Origin: Rhodanobacter denitrificans
Lineage (GTDB): Bacteria; Pseudomonadota; Gammaproteobacteria; Xanthomonadales; Rhodanobacteraceae
Assembly (NCBI GenBank): GCA_003241385.1
Contig: QFPO01000006.1
Coordinates: 62,001 to 126,000 of the forward strand
Direction: 5' to 3'
DNA: 64,000 nucleotides
Shown here: positions 42,240 through 51,016 of the stretch, in pieces
How positions within the stretch are numbered: the first letter of the stretch is position 1
Layout of the letters: each line of letters starts with the position of its first letter
Translations under genes and position numbers: made by a program
The notes under the pieces: model-generated
What the model was told of the DNA's origin: nothing
Seen by the model: only the letters and a program-made list of their open reading frames with translations
Database searches by the model: none

Positions 42240-43829
42240 TCACGTTTCCAGTGCGAGGCCTTCGGCTTCGAGCAGGGCGCGCAGCGGCGCGAGTTCGGCC
42301 GCGTAGCGGCGCCAGCGGCCGACCGCCGAGGCATACAGCGGCTGGCGCACCTGCACCGCGCTGGCCGTCGCGACCGGCGCGCGGTTGCGCTCGAACGACA
42401 GGCAGGCCGGCTCCCACGGCAGCTCGCAGTGCGCCAGCAGGCGCCGCGCCTGGCCTTCCAGATCGGCGACGACGTCCTCGTAGCGGACCTCGAGGATCCG
42501 GCCCGGCAGCAGGCGCTGCCAGTGCGCGATCAGGCGGTCGAAGCGCAGGTAGTAGCGGCCGCAGTCGAGCAGGTCGAAGGCGTAGTTGTAGTACGAGTAG
42601 TCGCGTGCGAACAACTGGCGGAAATTGCTCAGGCAGGTGTCGAGCGGATCGCGGCGCAGGCAGACGATCTTCGCCTGCGGCAGCGCGCGCGCGATCGCGC
42701 CGGCGTACAGGAAATTGAGCGGCATCTTGTCGAGAAAGTGCGCGGTGTGGCCGGTCGCCGGCCGCGTCGCGTCGAGGTAGGCGGCGCCGACCGCGCGCGG
42801 ATCGACCGCGGCCGCACGCGCCAGCGTGTCGGCGTCGAGCATGCGCCCCGTGCGGCTGCCGGTGGCGCGCTTGAACGCCAGCGGGAAGTGCTGCAGCTCG
42901 CCGGCGGCGTACACCGCCGAATGCGCCGACAGGATGCGTTCGATCAGCGTGGTGCCGGTGCGCGGCATGCCGACGACGAAGATCGGTTCACGGCTGGGAT
43001 GCCCCTCGCCGGCCGGCAGCGGTGCGGCCTCGATCGCGTCGAACAGCGCGGCATCCTCGGCGAAGTCGTAGCGCAGACGGCTGCGTCCGGCCTGCTTGGC
43101 GGCGCGCAGATGCGCGAACGCGACCGCCGGCTGGTCGAGGTCCTCGTGCGTCCTGGCCAATGCATGGTGCAGATGCAGCAGCGCGTCGGCATCGCCGGCT
43201 GCGGCCGGCAGCAAGGCGTTCAGCCGCGCCAGTTGCGGATCGCCGGGCTGCCGGCGGCCGAGCTGGGCCAGCGCCGAATGCGCCTTCCAGCAGTGCGGGT
43301 CGGCCGCGATGCAGGCCTCGTAGGCGCGCTCGGCGCCGGCGAAGTCGCCGAGGAATTTCAGCGACGAGGCCAGGTTGAACTGATAGCCGGCCACGTCCGG
43401 TGCGATCCGGGTGGCGGCGGCGAACGCCTGCGCGGCACCGGCGTGGTTCTGGATCCGGCTCAGCACGACGCCGAGCGTGTCCAGGGTCAGGGCGTCTTCG
43501 GGTGCCAGCGCCAGTGCGCGCCGTGCCCATTCGCCGGCTTCGGCCAGCCGGTGCGCGACCGACAACGCCCGCGCCAGCTGCGCCATCGCATCGGCACGCC
43601 GCGGTGCCAGCTGCACCGCCCGGCACAGCCGCGGCAGCGCGGCACCGGGCCGTCGCGTCTCCAGCGCCGCGACGCCGGCCAGCAGCCAGGCCTCGGCCTC
43701 GTCCGGCGCGTGGCCGAGCCAGTCCGTGCAGAGGTGCTCGACGGCCGGCCAGTCGCGGGCGGCGGCGGCCGCCTGCGCGCGCTCGCGCGCCGCGTCGGGC
43801 GCGCAGCGTGTCGTGCCGGCCGCGGCCAT
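42240..43829 (-). CDS. TPR-repeat sulfotransferase
   Basis: A 529-aa protein. Residues about 15-250 hold TPR-like helices (AVEHL..., LALAPEDALTLDTLGVVLSR, GAERAYEACIAADPHCWKAH). The C-terminal half is a PAPS-dependent sulfotransferase with the 5'-phosphosulfate loop VVGMPRTGTTLIERILSAH, the 3'-phosphate site CLRRDPLDTCLSNF and RYEDVVADLEGQARRLL. Enzymes of this layout sulfate peptides, proteins or carbohydrates; the acceptor here is unknown. It starts 7 bp after the TonB-receptor stop, so the two are cotranscribed, a pairing I recall from other Xanthomonadales genomes. Confidence 0.88.
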   Translation of the reverse strand: MAAAGTTRCAPDAARERAQAAAAARDWPAVEHLCTDWLGHAPDEAEAWLLAGVAALETRRPGAALPRLCRAVQLAPRRADAMAQLARALSVAHRLAEAGEWARRALALAPEDALTLDTLGVVLSRIQNHAGAAQAFAAATRIAPDVAGYQFNLASSLKFLGDFAGAERAYEACIAADPHCWKAHSALAQLGRRQPGDPQLARLNALLPAAAGDADALLHLHHALARTHEDLDQPAVAFAHLRAAKQAGRSRLRYDFAEDAALFDAIEAAPLPAGEGHPSREPIFVVGMPRTGTTLIERILSAHSAVYAAGELQHFPLAFKRATGSRTGRMLDADTLARAAAVDPRAVGAAYLDATRPATGHTAHFLDKMPLNFLYAGAIARALPQAKIVCLRRDPLDTCLSNFRQLFARDYSYYNYAFDLLDCGRYYLRFDRLIAHWQRLLPGRILEVRYEDVVADLEGQARRLLAHCELPWEPACLSFERNRAPVATASAVQVRQPLYASAVGRWRRYAAELAPLRALLEAEGLALET

Positions 43830-43836
43830 GCCGAGC

Positions 43837-46218
43837 CTAGAACGTGTACGACACGCTGACGCCCACGCGCATCGGTTCGAGCACCGAGTGGTAGTAGCTG
43901 CGCAGACGGAACGAGGTGCCGTCGCCCTCGATGTCGCGGATCGACGCGTAGGTGTTGCGCACGCCGGTCTCGGCGTACTTGTCGAACAGGTTGCGCACGT
44001 AGAAGCGCAGCGTCCAGCGGTCCGCGTACAGATTGGCGGCGATGTTGTGGATCGCATAGCCGCCGAGGATCTCGCCGTCGTTGCGCAGGCCCACGCGCGT
44101 GTAGACGTCGCTCTGCGCCGACACGCCGTAGTCGATGCCGAGGCTCATGCCGTCGCCGAGCGGGCGCAGATAGCTCAGCGTCGCATTGGCCTGATGCTCG
44201 GGCGAGCCGGGCAGGCGGTCGCCGTCGAAGGCGTCCTCGCCGCTGACGATCGCCGGTGCGTCGCGCGTCAGTTCGGCCTTGTTGTACGTGTACGAGCCGG
44301 TCAGCCGCCAGTTCGGCGACAGCCGTGCCTGCGCCGACAGCTCCACGCCCTGGCTGCGTGCCTCGGCCGCGTTGACGGTGATCGGGATCGCGCCGTTGAC
44401 GGTGGTGCCGGCGACCTGGATGTCCTCCCAGTCGATCATGTACAGCGCGCCGTTGAGGATCAGGCTGCCGTCGAACCAGCTGCTGCGCAGGCCGATCTCG
44501 TGGTTGGTCGTCTTGTCGGGCTTGATCAGCCGCTCGTTCGGCAGCGCGCAGACGTTCTGGCCCGGCGGCAGCGGATCCTCGCAGGTCGGCACGGCGTTGG
44601 AGCCGCCGGTACGGTAGCCCTCGCTAAGCGTGAAATAGCCGAGCAGGCGCTCGTCGAAGCGGTAGGAGGTGTTGAACTTGAAGATGTGGTCGCGATCGCT
44701 GACCTTGACCGGATCGTAGTCGAGCAGGATCTCGTCCGGCGCCGAGCCGTCGATCAGCGGCAGCGCGAAGCCGACCTTCTGATCGTCCTTGAACTCGAAC
44801 CAGCGGCCGCCCACGGTGACGTTCCACTGGTCGGTGAGGTCGTAGCCGATCTCGCCGAACACGGCCTTCTCGGTGAACGTGTCGTAGGTCGCCTGGAAGT
44901 ATTCGAGGTTGTCGGGCCGGTCGATGTCCATGAACTCGGGAATGCCCGGCACGAATTCGGCGCTGGTCGCGTCGAGGTCGGACTTGTTGTAGAACACGCC
45001 GACGATCCAGTCGAGCGGCCCCTCGCTGTTGGAGACCAGGCGCAGTTCCTGGTTGTAGCGCTTCTCCTCGGCGCGCTCGTGCGTATAGGCGGCGAAGCTC
45101 GGAAAGTCCTCGTAGCCGTATTCGAAGCTCAGCAGCAGATCGGTCTGGTCGCGCTGGCCGTCCTCGTCGTACTTCGAATAACCGCTGGCCGAGGTCAGCG
45201 TCGCGAAGCCGAGGTCGGCGGTGAGCTCCAGCGCCAGCAGCTCGTTGCTGCGGTCGTTGGGTTCCAGAAAGCGACTGGCCGAGGTGTAGCGGCCGGTGCC
45301 GAACGCCTCGACGTGGTTGATCGTGCGGCCGCCGGACTTCTGATCCTGATAGAAGTAGCTGAGATTGGCCTCGACCGCGTCGGTGAACGCATAGCGGAAC
45401 GCCAGCCGTCCGCTCAGCGTGCGCTGGAAGTTCGCATCCTTCTCGCGGCGCAGGTTCTCGGAGACTGCGATCGGGTCGTCCGGATCGGGCTGCGGATTGG
45501 AGACGCCGGGCTGGCGGATCAGATAGCCGTAGTCGATGAAGCCCGGATCGTCGAAATAGCCGACCGCGGCGCGGAACGCACCTTTCTCGCCGACCGGCAG
45601 ATTGCCGATCAGCGTGGTCTCGTTGCCGGTGCCGCTGCTGTGGCTGAGCGCGGTCACGCCGGTGGAGACCTCCAGCGAGGTCTGGCCGAGCTGCGGGCGG
45701 TTGGGCAGGTAGCGGATCGCGCCGCCGAGCGTGCCCGAGCCGTACAGCGTGCCCTGCGGTCCGAGCAGGGTCTCGACGCGGTCGATGTCGAGCAGGCGCA
45801 GATCCAGATACAGCGGGATGTCGCCGATGTACTGCGCGACCACGCCGCCGCCGTCGTTGCCGACGCCTTCACTCGCCGACAGGCTGTTGACGTTGAGTCC
45901 GCGCACGGTCAGCAGATTCGAGTCGCGTCCGCCCTGGTCGACCAGGTACAGGCCCGGCACCGCACGCACCAGATCGGCCAGGTCCTTGAGGCCCTGCCGC
46001 TCGATCTCCTGGCCGCTGACCGCGGTGACGTTGATCGGCACGTCCTGCAGGCTTTCGTCGCGGCGGGTCGCGCTGACCACGACCGTGTCCAGTTGCGTGC
46101 CGTCGTCGGCCTCGGCTTCCTGGGCGGCGGCCGGCAGATAGGCGCCGCCGAGCAGCAGGGCGATCGCGGCGGTCAGCGGGCGGCGCCGCAACGGGCGAAA
46201 AGGACGTGTTGCATTCAT
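43837..46218 (-). CDS. TonB-dependent outer-membrane receptor
   Basis: A 793-aa receptor. The signal peptide is PLTAAIALLLGGAYLPAAAQ. A plug domain follows (DTVVVSATRRDESLQDVPIN, DLADLVRAVPGLYLVDQGG, VETLLGPQGTLYGSGTLGG), then a 22-stranded barrel ending with the C-terminal Phe (MRVGVSVSYTF). DTVVVSA serves as the TonB-box region. The ligand cannot be read; no siderophore or sugar genes are adjacent. Start 46218 is chosen for the signal peptide; 23 upstream codons are open. It heads an operon with the sulfotransferase and diverges from a membrane-protein gene. Confidence 0.95.
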   Translation of the reverse strand: MNATRPFRPLRRRPLTAAIALLLGGAYLPAAAQEAEADDGTQLDTVVVSATRRDESLQDVPINVTAVSGQEIERQGLKDLADLVRAVPGLYLVDQGGRDSNLLTVRGLNVNSLSASEGVGNDGGGVVAQYIGDIPLYLDLRLLDIDRVETLLGPQGTLYGSGTLGGAIRYLPNRPQLGQTSLEVSTGVTALSHSSGTGNETTLIGNLPVGEKGAFRAAVGYFDDPGFIDYGYLIRQPGVSNPQPDPDDPIAVSENLRREKDANFQRTLSGRLAFRYAFTDAVEANLSYFYQDQKSGGRTINHVEAFGTGRYTSASRFLEPNDRSNELLALELTADLGFATLTSASGYSKYDEDGQRDQTDLLLSFEYGYEDFPSFAAYTHERAEEKRYNQELRLVSNSEGPLDWIVGVFYNKSDLDATSAEFVPGIPEFMDIDRPDNLEYFQATYDTFTEKAVFGEIGYDLTDQWNVTVGGRWFEFKDDQKVGFALPLIDGSAPDEILLDYDPVKVSDRDHIFKFNTSYRFDERLLGYFTLSEGYRTGGSNAVPTCEDPLPPGQNVCALPNERLIKPDKTTNHEIGLRSSWFDGSLILNGALYMIDWEDIQVAGTTVNGAIPITVNAAEARSQGVELSAQARLSPNWRLTGSYTYNKAELTRDAPAIVSGEDAFDGDRLPGSPEHQANATLSYLRPLGDGMSLGIDYGVSAQSDVYTRVGLRNDGEILGGYAIHNIAANLYADRWTLRFYVRNLFDKYAETGVRNTYASIRDIEGDGTSFRLRSYYHSVLEPMRVGVSVSYTF

Positions 46219-46310
46219 GCTCTGGAGTCTCCGCGGCGATGGCTGGAAGGCAGCAACAGGAATGAATCGGCGATGCGCCGGAGACATCGTTTCGACGCAC
46301 CGGCGTCATC

Positions 46311-46340
46311 GAGATAGCATCGACTATTGCAGTGCGTCAA
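46311..46340 (-). promoter_or_regulatory. extended -10 promoter of the TonB receptor-sulfotransferase operon
   Basis: On the minus strand TTGACG (46340-46335) and TATCTC (46316-46311) are 18 bases apart, with TGC directly before the -10 (extended -10). The predicted leader is about 85 nt. The surrounding 297-bp divergent region is AT-rich for this genome, and no operator is identified. Confidence 0.6.
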
Positions 46341-46515
46341 TCGCCGCGACGCGATTTTTCGGAGACCGCTTCCGTTTGCACGAAACTGATGCAAACAAGC
46401 GATTTGATTGAGATTTTTTGCACTCGTATGAGGCGGCCGGCGGTCGCCGTTTGCCACCTTTTGGTGCGCCGGGCGACACTGCAGCGCACCGCGCGTCATT
46501 GACGAGAGCCCAGCG

Positions 46516-48009
46516 ATGAGCGCCATCGAGAACCGCCGCGATCCCCAGCACGAAGCCGCCGCGCCGCGCCCGGTCGCGCGCGGCTGGCGCGTCGCGATCG
46601 CGCTGCTGCTGATCCTCGGCCTGATCCGCGCGCTGACGCTGTGGGCGCATCAGCCGCTGTACGCCTATGCCAACAGCTACGATCAGGTGCGCTACACCGC
46701 CTGCTTCGATCTGTATCCGGACCGGCCCGCCGACGTGCCGCCGACGCAGAACAGTCCGCAGGCGCCGTACGCGCAGTACCGTTTCATCGCGACCGACGAT
46801 CCGATGTGCTACTGGTCGAGCGAGCTGGCGTTCCAGGGCGCGACGGTCGCCGTGTATGCGCTGGCCGAAGCGTTCGGCGGCGGCCCGCTGCATTCGGTTC
46901 GCGTGATCGGCCTGCTGCGCCTGGCGGCCTGGGCGGCACTGGCGATCGCGCTGACGATCGGCTTCCTGCGGCGCGGCCGGCCCGGTGCCGCGCTGATCCA
47001 TGCGGTGATCGTCGCGGTGGTACTGGCCGATCCCGGCAACACGCTCTACCTCAATACGTTCTACGCCGAGTGGACCGCACTGCTGGCGGCCTGGGCGCTG
47101 TTCGCGCTGCTCGTGCTGTGGCGGGACCAGGTGCGCTCGCGCTGGCGCTTCGCCGTGCTGATGCTGCTCGCGTTCGCGCTGGCCGCCAGCAAGATCCAGC
47201 ACCTGCTGCTGCCGCTCGCGCTGGCGATCGTGCTGGTGATCGCCGACCGCCTGCGGCTGCGCCACACCAGCTGGCGCAGCGCGGCGATCCTGATCGGTGC
47301 ACTGGCCGGTCTGTGGATGCAGTTCATCCAGCTGCAGCGGCCCGGCCAGATGGTCGACAGCATCCGTCAGTACAACCAGGCGCACGTGGTGTTCACCGCG
47401 TTCCTGCCGATGGCCAGCGACCGCGTCGCGCTGCTCGACGAGCTCGGCCTCGATCGCAGCTGCGAGGCGTTCAGCGGTCTGCGCGCCTGGCAGCTGCCGG
47501 ATATGCCGGACCGCGCCTGCCCGGGGCTGTCCGGTTTCACGCGCGGCACCGAGCTGGTCACCCTGCTGCGTCATCCGGATCTGGCCGCGCGCGTGGTCTG
47601 GGGCGGCGTGCGCGCGCTCGATCCCTGGCTCGCGCGCAACATCGGCCACGTCGAAGGCGCCGAGTTCGCGCTGATCCCGCCGACCACGCCGAGCCTCGGA
47701 CAGGCGCTGCATGCGGCGCCGCCGCTGCAGGCCGCCGTGCTCGCCTTGCCGCTGATCGCTCTGATCGTGCTGGTCGCGCGCCACGGTCTGCGCCGCGACG
47801 CGCCGCTGCGCGACCATGCCGCGCTGACGGTCGTGCTGATGGTCGTGACCCTGGTCATCACGGTGCTCGGCGACGGCCTCGCCGACGTCGCCAAGCAGGG
47901 TCATCTGCTCGTGAATGCGGCGCTCGCGTTCGTGATCATCGCGATCGGCGCGGCGATCGGCGCCTGGATCGAGCGGCCGCGCTCGCCGCCGCGTACGGCG
48001 CCGCCGTAA
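46516..48009 (+). CDS. polytopic membrane protein, GT-C glycosyltransferase-like
   Basis: A 497-aa protein with about ten TM segments (WRVAIALLLILGLIRALTLW, LLAAWALFALLVLW, FAVLMLLAFALAASKIQHLL, AALTVVLMVVTLVITVLG). The first periplasmic loop contains ANSYDQVRYTACFDLYPDRP and later DPMCYWSSELAFQG. The overall layout suggests a membrane-embedded glycosyltransferase (GT-C) or a WsfD-like hexosyltransferase, but no family signature is firm. It diverges from the TonB-receptor gene across about 300 bp. A role in surface glycan assembly is inference only. Confidence 0.7.
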   Translation: MSAIENRRDPQHEAAAPRPVARGWRVAIALLLILGLIRALTLWAHQPLYAYANSYDQVRYTACFDLYPDRPADVPPTQNSPQAPYAQYRFIATDDPMCYWSSELAFQGATVAVYALAEAFGGGPLHSVRVIGLLRLAAWAALAIALTIGFLRRGRPGAALIHAVIVAVVLADPGNTLYLNTFYAEWTALLAAWALFALLVLWRDQVRSRWRFAVLMLLAFALAASKIQHLLLPLALAIVLVIADRLRLRHTSWRSAAILIGALAGLWMQFIQLQRPGQMVDSIRQYNQAHVVFTAFLPMASDRVALLDELGLDRSCEAFSGLRAWQLPDMPDRACPGLSGFTRGTELVTLLRHPDLAARVVWGGVRALDPWLARNIGHVEGAEFALIPPTTPSLGQALHAAPPLQAAVLALPLIALIVLVARHGLRRDAPLRDHAALTVVLMVVTLVITVLGDGLADVAKQGHLLVNAALAFVIIAIGAAIGAWIERPRSPPRTAPP

Positions 48010-48067
48010 CGCGCCACACCGTCCGACGCGGGCATGCCGCGCATCGGCACTCTAGAATCGCCGACCT

Positions 48068-49165
48068 GTGCTCCTGCCCAGGCCGATCCGTTTCGTGAGT
48101 CCCGTCGCACCTCCCGCCACCGCCGAAGCGGCGCTCGACGCATTGTTCGTCCCGTTCGCCGACGGCACGCTGACGCTGCCGGCCGCCAGACCGGTCCTGT
48201 TTCTCGGCGCGCGCGCCGGCGTCTGGACGTCCGCCCATCGCGAGGTCGACTGGCACTGCGTGCAGGGCTTCAAGCCGTTCGCCGACGCGCTCGGCCGGCG
48301 CGGTCTGGGCGTGAGCGAACTGGCCGAGTCCGATCGCTACGCGCAGGTGCTGGTGCTGCCGCCGCGGCAGCGCGATCAGGCGCGCGCGCTGTTCGCGGCC
48401 GCACTGCATCACGCCGCGGCGGACGCGGTCGTCGTGGCCGCGGTCGCCAACCTCGAGGGCGCGCGCTCGGCCGAGGCCGATTTCGAGAGGCTCGCCGGTC
48501 CGGTGCGTGTCCTCAGCAAGCACAAATGCCGCGTGTTCTGGTCGCTGCCGGGCGAGCGCCGCGTCGACGCTGGACTCGCCGCCGACTGGCGCGCGCTCGA
48601 CCGGCCGCGTCGGATCGGCGACGGCGACATCGTCAGCCGGCCCGGCCTGTTCGCATGGGACCGCATCGATCCGGCATCGCGCCTGCTCGCCGAGACGCTG
48701 CCGGCCTCGCTGGCCGGCCGCGTCGCCGATCTCGGCGCCGGCTACGGCTATCTGTCGATGCAGGTGCTCGCGCGCTGCCCGGCGGTGCGCGCGATCGACC
48801 TGTACGAGGCCGACGCCCGCGCGCTGGCACCGGCGCGGCTCAACCTCGAGCGTGCCGCGCGCGATCGCGTCGATCCGGTGACGTGGTCGGTGCACTGGCA
48901 CGACGTGACCGCCGGCCTGCCGCAGCGCTACGACGCGATCGTCAGCAATCCGCCGTTCCACCAGGGCCGCGCCGGCCAGCCGGAACTCGGCCAGGCCTTC
49001 ATCGCGGCCGCCGCCGATGCGCTGACGCCGCGGGGCCGCCTGTGGCTGGTCGCCAACCGGCACCTGCCGTACGAGCTCGAACTCGCGCGGCGCTTCGGCG
49101 CCGTCGACACGCCGGCCGAGCGCGACGGCTTCAAGGTCATCACGGCCGGCGAGGTGCGCCGATGA
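48068..49165 (+). CDS. rsmC: 16S rRNA (guanine-1207-N2)-methyltransferase-like protein
   Basis: A 365-aa two-domain methyltransferase. The N-terminal domain (about 1-185: PVLFLGARAGVWTSAHREVD, CVQGFKPFADAL) resembles the RsmC non-catalytic domain. The C-terminal domain has RPGLFAWDRIDPASRLLAE, the SAM loop VADLGAGYGYLSMQVL and the catalytic motif SNPPFHQG of N2-guanine methyltransferases. RlmG is the alternative, but the pairing with rsuA supports a 16S enzyme. GTG 48068 and GTG 48095 are both possible starts; neither has a clear ribosome site. The last four bases overlap rsuA. Confidence 0.85.
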   Translation: MLLPRPIRFVSPVAPPATAEAALDALFVPFADGTLTLPAARPVLFLGARAGVWTSAHREVDWHCVQGFKPFADALGRRGLGVSELAESDRYAQVLVLPPRQRDQARALFAAALHHAAADAVVVAAVANLEGARSAEADFERLAGPVRVLSKHKCRVFWSLPGERRVDAGLAADWRALDRPRRIGDGDIVSRPGLFAWDRIDPASRLLAETLPASLAGRVADLGAGYGYLSMQVLARCPAVRAIDLYEADARALAPARLNLERAARDRVDPVTWSVHWHDVTAGLPQRYDAIVSNPPFHQGRAGQPELGQAFIAAAADALTPRGRLWLVANRHLPYELELARRFGAVDTPAERDGFKVITAGEVRR

Positions 49166-49881
49166 AACTGGTCCGTCTGATCGCCAATCTCGGCTACGGC
49201 AGCCGCAAGCAGGTCGCCGCGATGTTCCGCGAGGGACGCATCACGCAGCGCGACGGCGAGGTGCTCTATGCCGACGATCGCATCGAGCCGGCCGAGGTCT
49301 GCGTCGACGGCGAGCCGCTCGATCCGCCGCCGGGCCTGACGCTGATGCTGCACAAGCCGGTCGGCTACACCTGCTCGACACGCGATGCCGGACGGCTCGT
49401 CTACGACCTGCTGCCCGAGCGCTACCGCCGCCGCGATCCGGTGCTGTCGACGGTCGGCCGGCTCGACCGCGACACCTCGGGCCTGCTGCTGATGACCGAC
49501 GACGGCGCACTGCTGCACCGGATCATCTCGCCGCGTGCGCAGGTCGCCAAATGCTACGAAGCCGAACTCGCCGAGGATCTGCGCGGCGACGAGGCCGCGT
49601 TGTTCGCGAGCGGCACGCTGCTGCTCGATTCGGAAACCACGCCGCTGGCGCCGGCGCAGCTCGACGTGGTCGCGGCGCGGCGGGCGCGCCTGACCGTGAC
49701 CGAGGGCCGCTACCACCAGGTGCGCCGCATGTTCGCGGCGACCGGCAATCACGTGCAGGCGCTGCATCGCGTCTCGGTCGGCGGCCTGACGCTGGACGAT
49801 CTGGCGCCCGGTCAGTGGCGGGCGCTGGACGCCGCCGGGATCGCCCGGATCTTCGACGGCGGCCGCACGCAGGACGCGTGA
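49162..49881 (+). CDS. rsuA: 16S rRNA pseudouridine synthase (RsuA family)
   Basis: A 239-aa pseudouridine synthase with an N-terminal S4 domain (MKLVRLIANLGYGSRKQVAA). The catalytic domain contains LMLHKPVGYTCSTRD, the active-site motif STVGRLDRDTSGLLLMTDDG (catalytic Asp) and TEGRYHQVRRMFAATGNHV. This matches RsuA (pseudouridine 516 of 16S rRNA); RluE/RluF-type enzymes are close relatives. It is coupled to rsmC by an ATGA overlap and followed by a very stable hairpin. Confidence 0.92.
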   Translation: MKLVRLIANLGYGSRKQVAAMFREGRITQRDGEVLYADDRIEPAEVCVDGEPLDPPPGLTLMLHKPVGYTCSTRDAGRLVYDLLPERYRRRDPVLSTVGRLDRDTSGLLLMTDDGALLHRIISPRAQVAKCYEAELAEDLRGDEAALFASGTLLLDSETTPLAPAQLDVVAARRARLTVTEGRYHQVRRMFAATGNHVQALHRVSVGGLTLDDLAPGQWRALDAAGIARIFDGGRTQDA

Positions 49882-49882
49882 A

Positions 49883-49911
49883 GCGCCGGACGCGGTGTGC
49901 GCGTCCGGCGC
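49883..49911. terminator. 12-bp perfect hairpin between convergent genes
   Basis: GCGCCGGACGCG and CGCGTCCGGCGC enclose GTGTG, starting two bases after the rsuA stop and 23 bp before the EF-hand gene end. There is no T tract. A bidirectional terminator or mRNA 3'-end stabiliser. Confidence 0.65.
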
Positions 49912-49933
49912 CGGTGCGATCGACTGCTGCGCC

Positions 49934-50254
49934 TCAGCGCTGCGCGGTCCAGCGCGCGTACTCGCGCTCCGACACACGGCCGTCGCGATTGCTGTCGGCA
50001 TAGAGGAAATCGGTCGCCAGCAGCGGATAGGCGCGCGCCTCGTCGGGCGAGATGCTGCGGTCGCGATTGGTGTCGAGCGCCGAGAACGCCGGCGCCGGAC
50101 CGTCGGCCGGATAGGTCGCCATGCCTGAGCGCAGTTCGACTTCGGCGCCGCTGCGATCCTGGAAGCGGTGGACACGGTCCTGGGCCTGGGCCAGGCCGGC
50201 GGTGCCGAGTGCAAGCAGCACGGCGCCGATCGGGATGATTCGATGAGCCAACAT
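49934..50254 (-). CDS. exported EF-hand calcium-binding protein
   Basis: A 106-aa protein with a signal peptide (HRIIPIGAVLLALGTAGLAQA). Two EF-hand loops are visible: DTNRDRSISPDE and DSNRDGRVSERE, both with Asp at positions 1 and 3 and Glu at 12. The region between (AYPLLATDFLYA) links them as a pair. A small periplasmic or secreted calcium sensor or buffer is likely. It stands alone between converging rsuA and the divergent GFA gene. Confidence 0.85.
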   Translation of the reverse strand: MLAHRIIPIGAVLLALGTAGLAQAQDRVHRFQDRSGAEVELRSGMATYPADGPAPAFSALDTNRDRSISPDEARAYPLLATDFLYADSNRDGRVSEREYARWTAQR

Positions 50255-50552
50255 GCAGAGCCTCCGGTGTGGGAACGTGTCGGGAGCCTAGTCCGCGCGC
50301 CTGAACCGCCGATGGACCGCCGACTCGCGCAGGCGCATCGCCGATTCCGGCGACGCGATCCCATGGCGGCAAGGCCGCAGCCACCGGTACCCTCGCGACG
50401 ACGTGTGCTCGGCCACGGCGAGGCGGACGATCGGCCTGGCCCGGCGTCATCGAATGCGACCGTATCGGCCGTCGTACGGCCACGCCGATTCATGCGCGGC
50501 GCCGGCGCGGCCGCTTGCTATGATCCGGCATCGTTCGAACGGTGCGACGGAC

Positions 50553-50897
50553 ATGGTCAAGGGCAGCTGTCATTGCGGGCGGATCACCTTCCAGGCCGAA
50601 GGCGAGATCGACGGCGTCATCGAGTGCAATTGCTCGCACTGCAGCCGCAAGGGCTATCTGCTCTGGTTCGTGCCGCGCGAGCGCTTCAACTACAGCGCCG
50701 ACCTCAATGCGCTGTCGACCTATACGTTCAACAAGCACGTGATCCACCACCACTTCTGCGCGCACTGCGGCTGCGCGCCGTTCGGCCTCGGCACCGGACC
50801 CGACGGCGTCGCGATGGCGGCGGTCAATCTGCGCTGCGCCGAAGACCTCGACCTCGCCGCGATTGAACGCACGCCGTTCGACGGCCGTCGCTACTGA
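50553..50897 (+). CDS. GFA-family zinc protein (CENP-V/GFA domain)
   Basis: A 114-aa protein with the GFA cysteine set: GSCHCGRITF, CNCSHCSRKG and FCAHCGCAPFG, which bind two zinc ions, and a closing VNLRCAEDLDL. The family is named after glutathione-dependent formaldehyde-activating enzyme, but most members have no proven activity. Start 50553 gives the usual N-terminus (MVKGSCHCG); 50 further upstream codons are open and look noncoding. No operon partners. Confidence 0.9.
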   Translation: MVKGSCHCGRITFQAEGEIDGVIECNCSHCSRKGYLLWFVPRERFNYSADLNALSTYTFNKHVIHHHFCAHCGCAPFGLGTGPDGVAMAAVNLRCAEDLDLAAIERTPFDGRRY

Positions 50898-51016
50898 GTC
50901 CCGCGCCGACGTTCGGCTGCGCGGGAATCAGAAGACAGGCTCGCCGCCACGCGGTCGGACGACGACGGGCGAAGGATGAGGTCAGAGTGGGCCGGGGCGA
51001 CCGGCCGAATGCGCCG

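Noticed and set aside
49896..50552. Several plus-strand frames between rsuA and the GFA gene.
   Set aside because: They are antisense to the EF-hand gene or lie in its upstream region, with Arg/Pro-rich translations and no motif.
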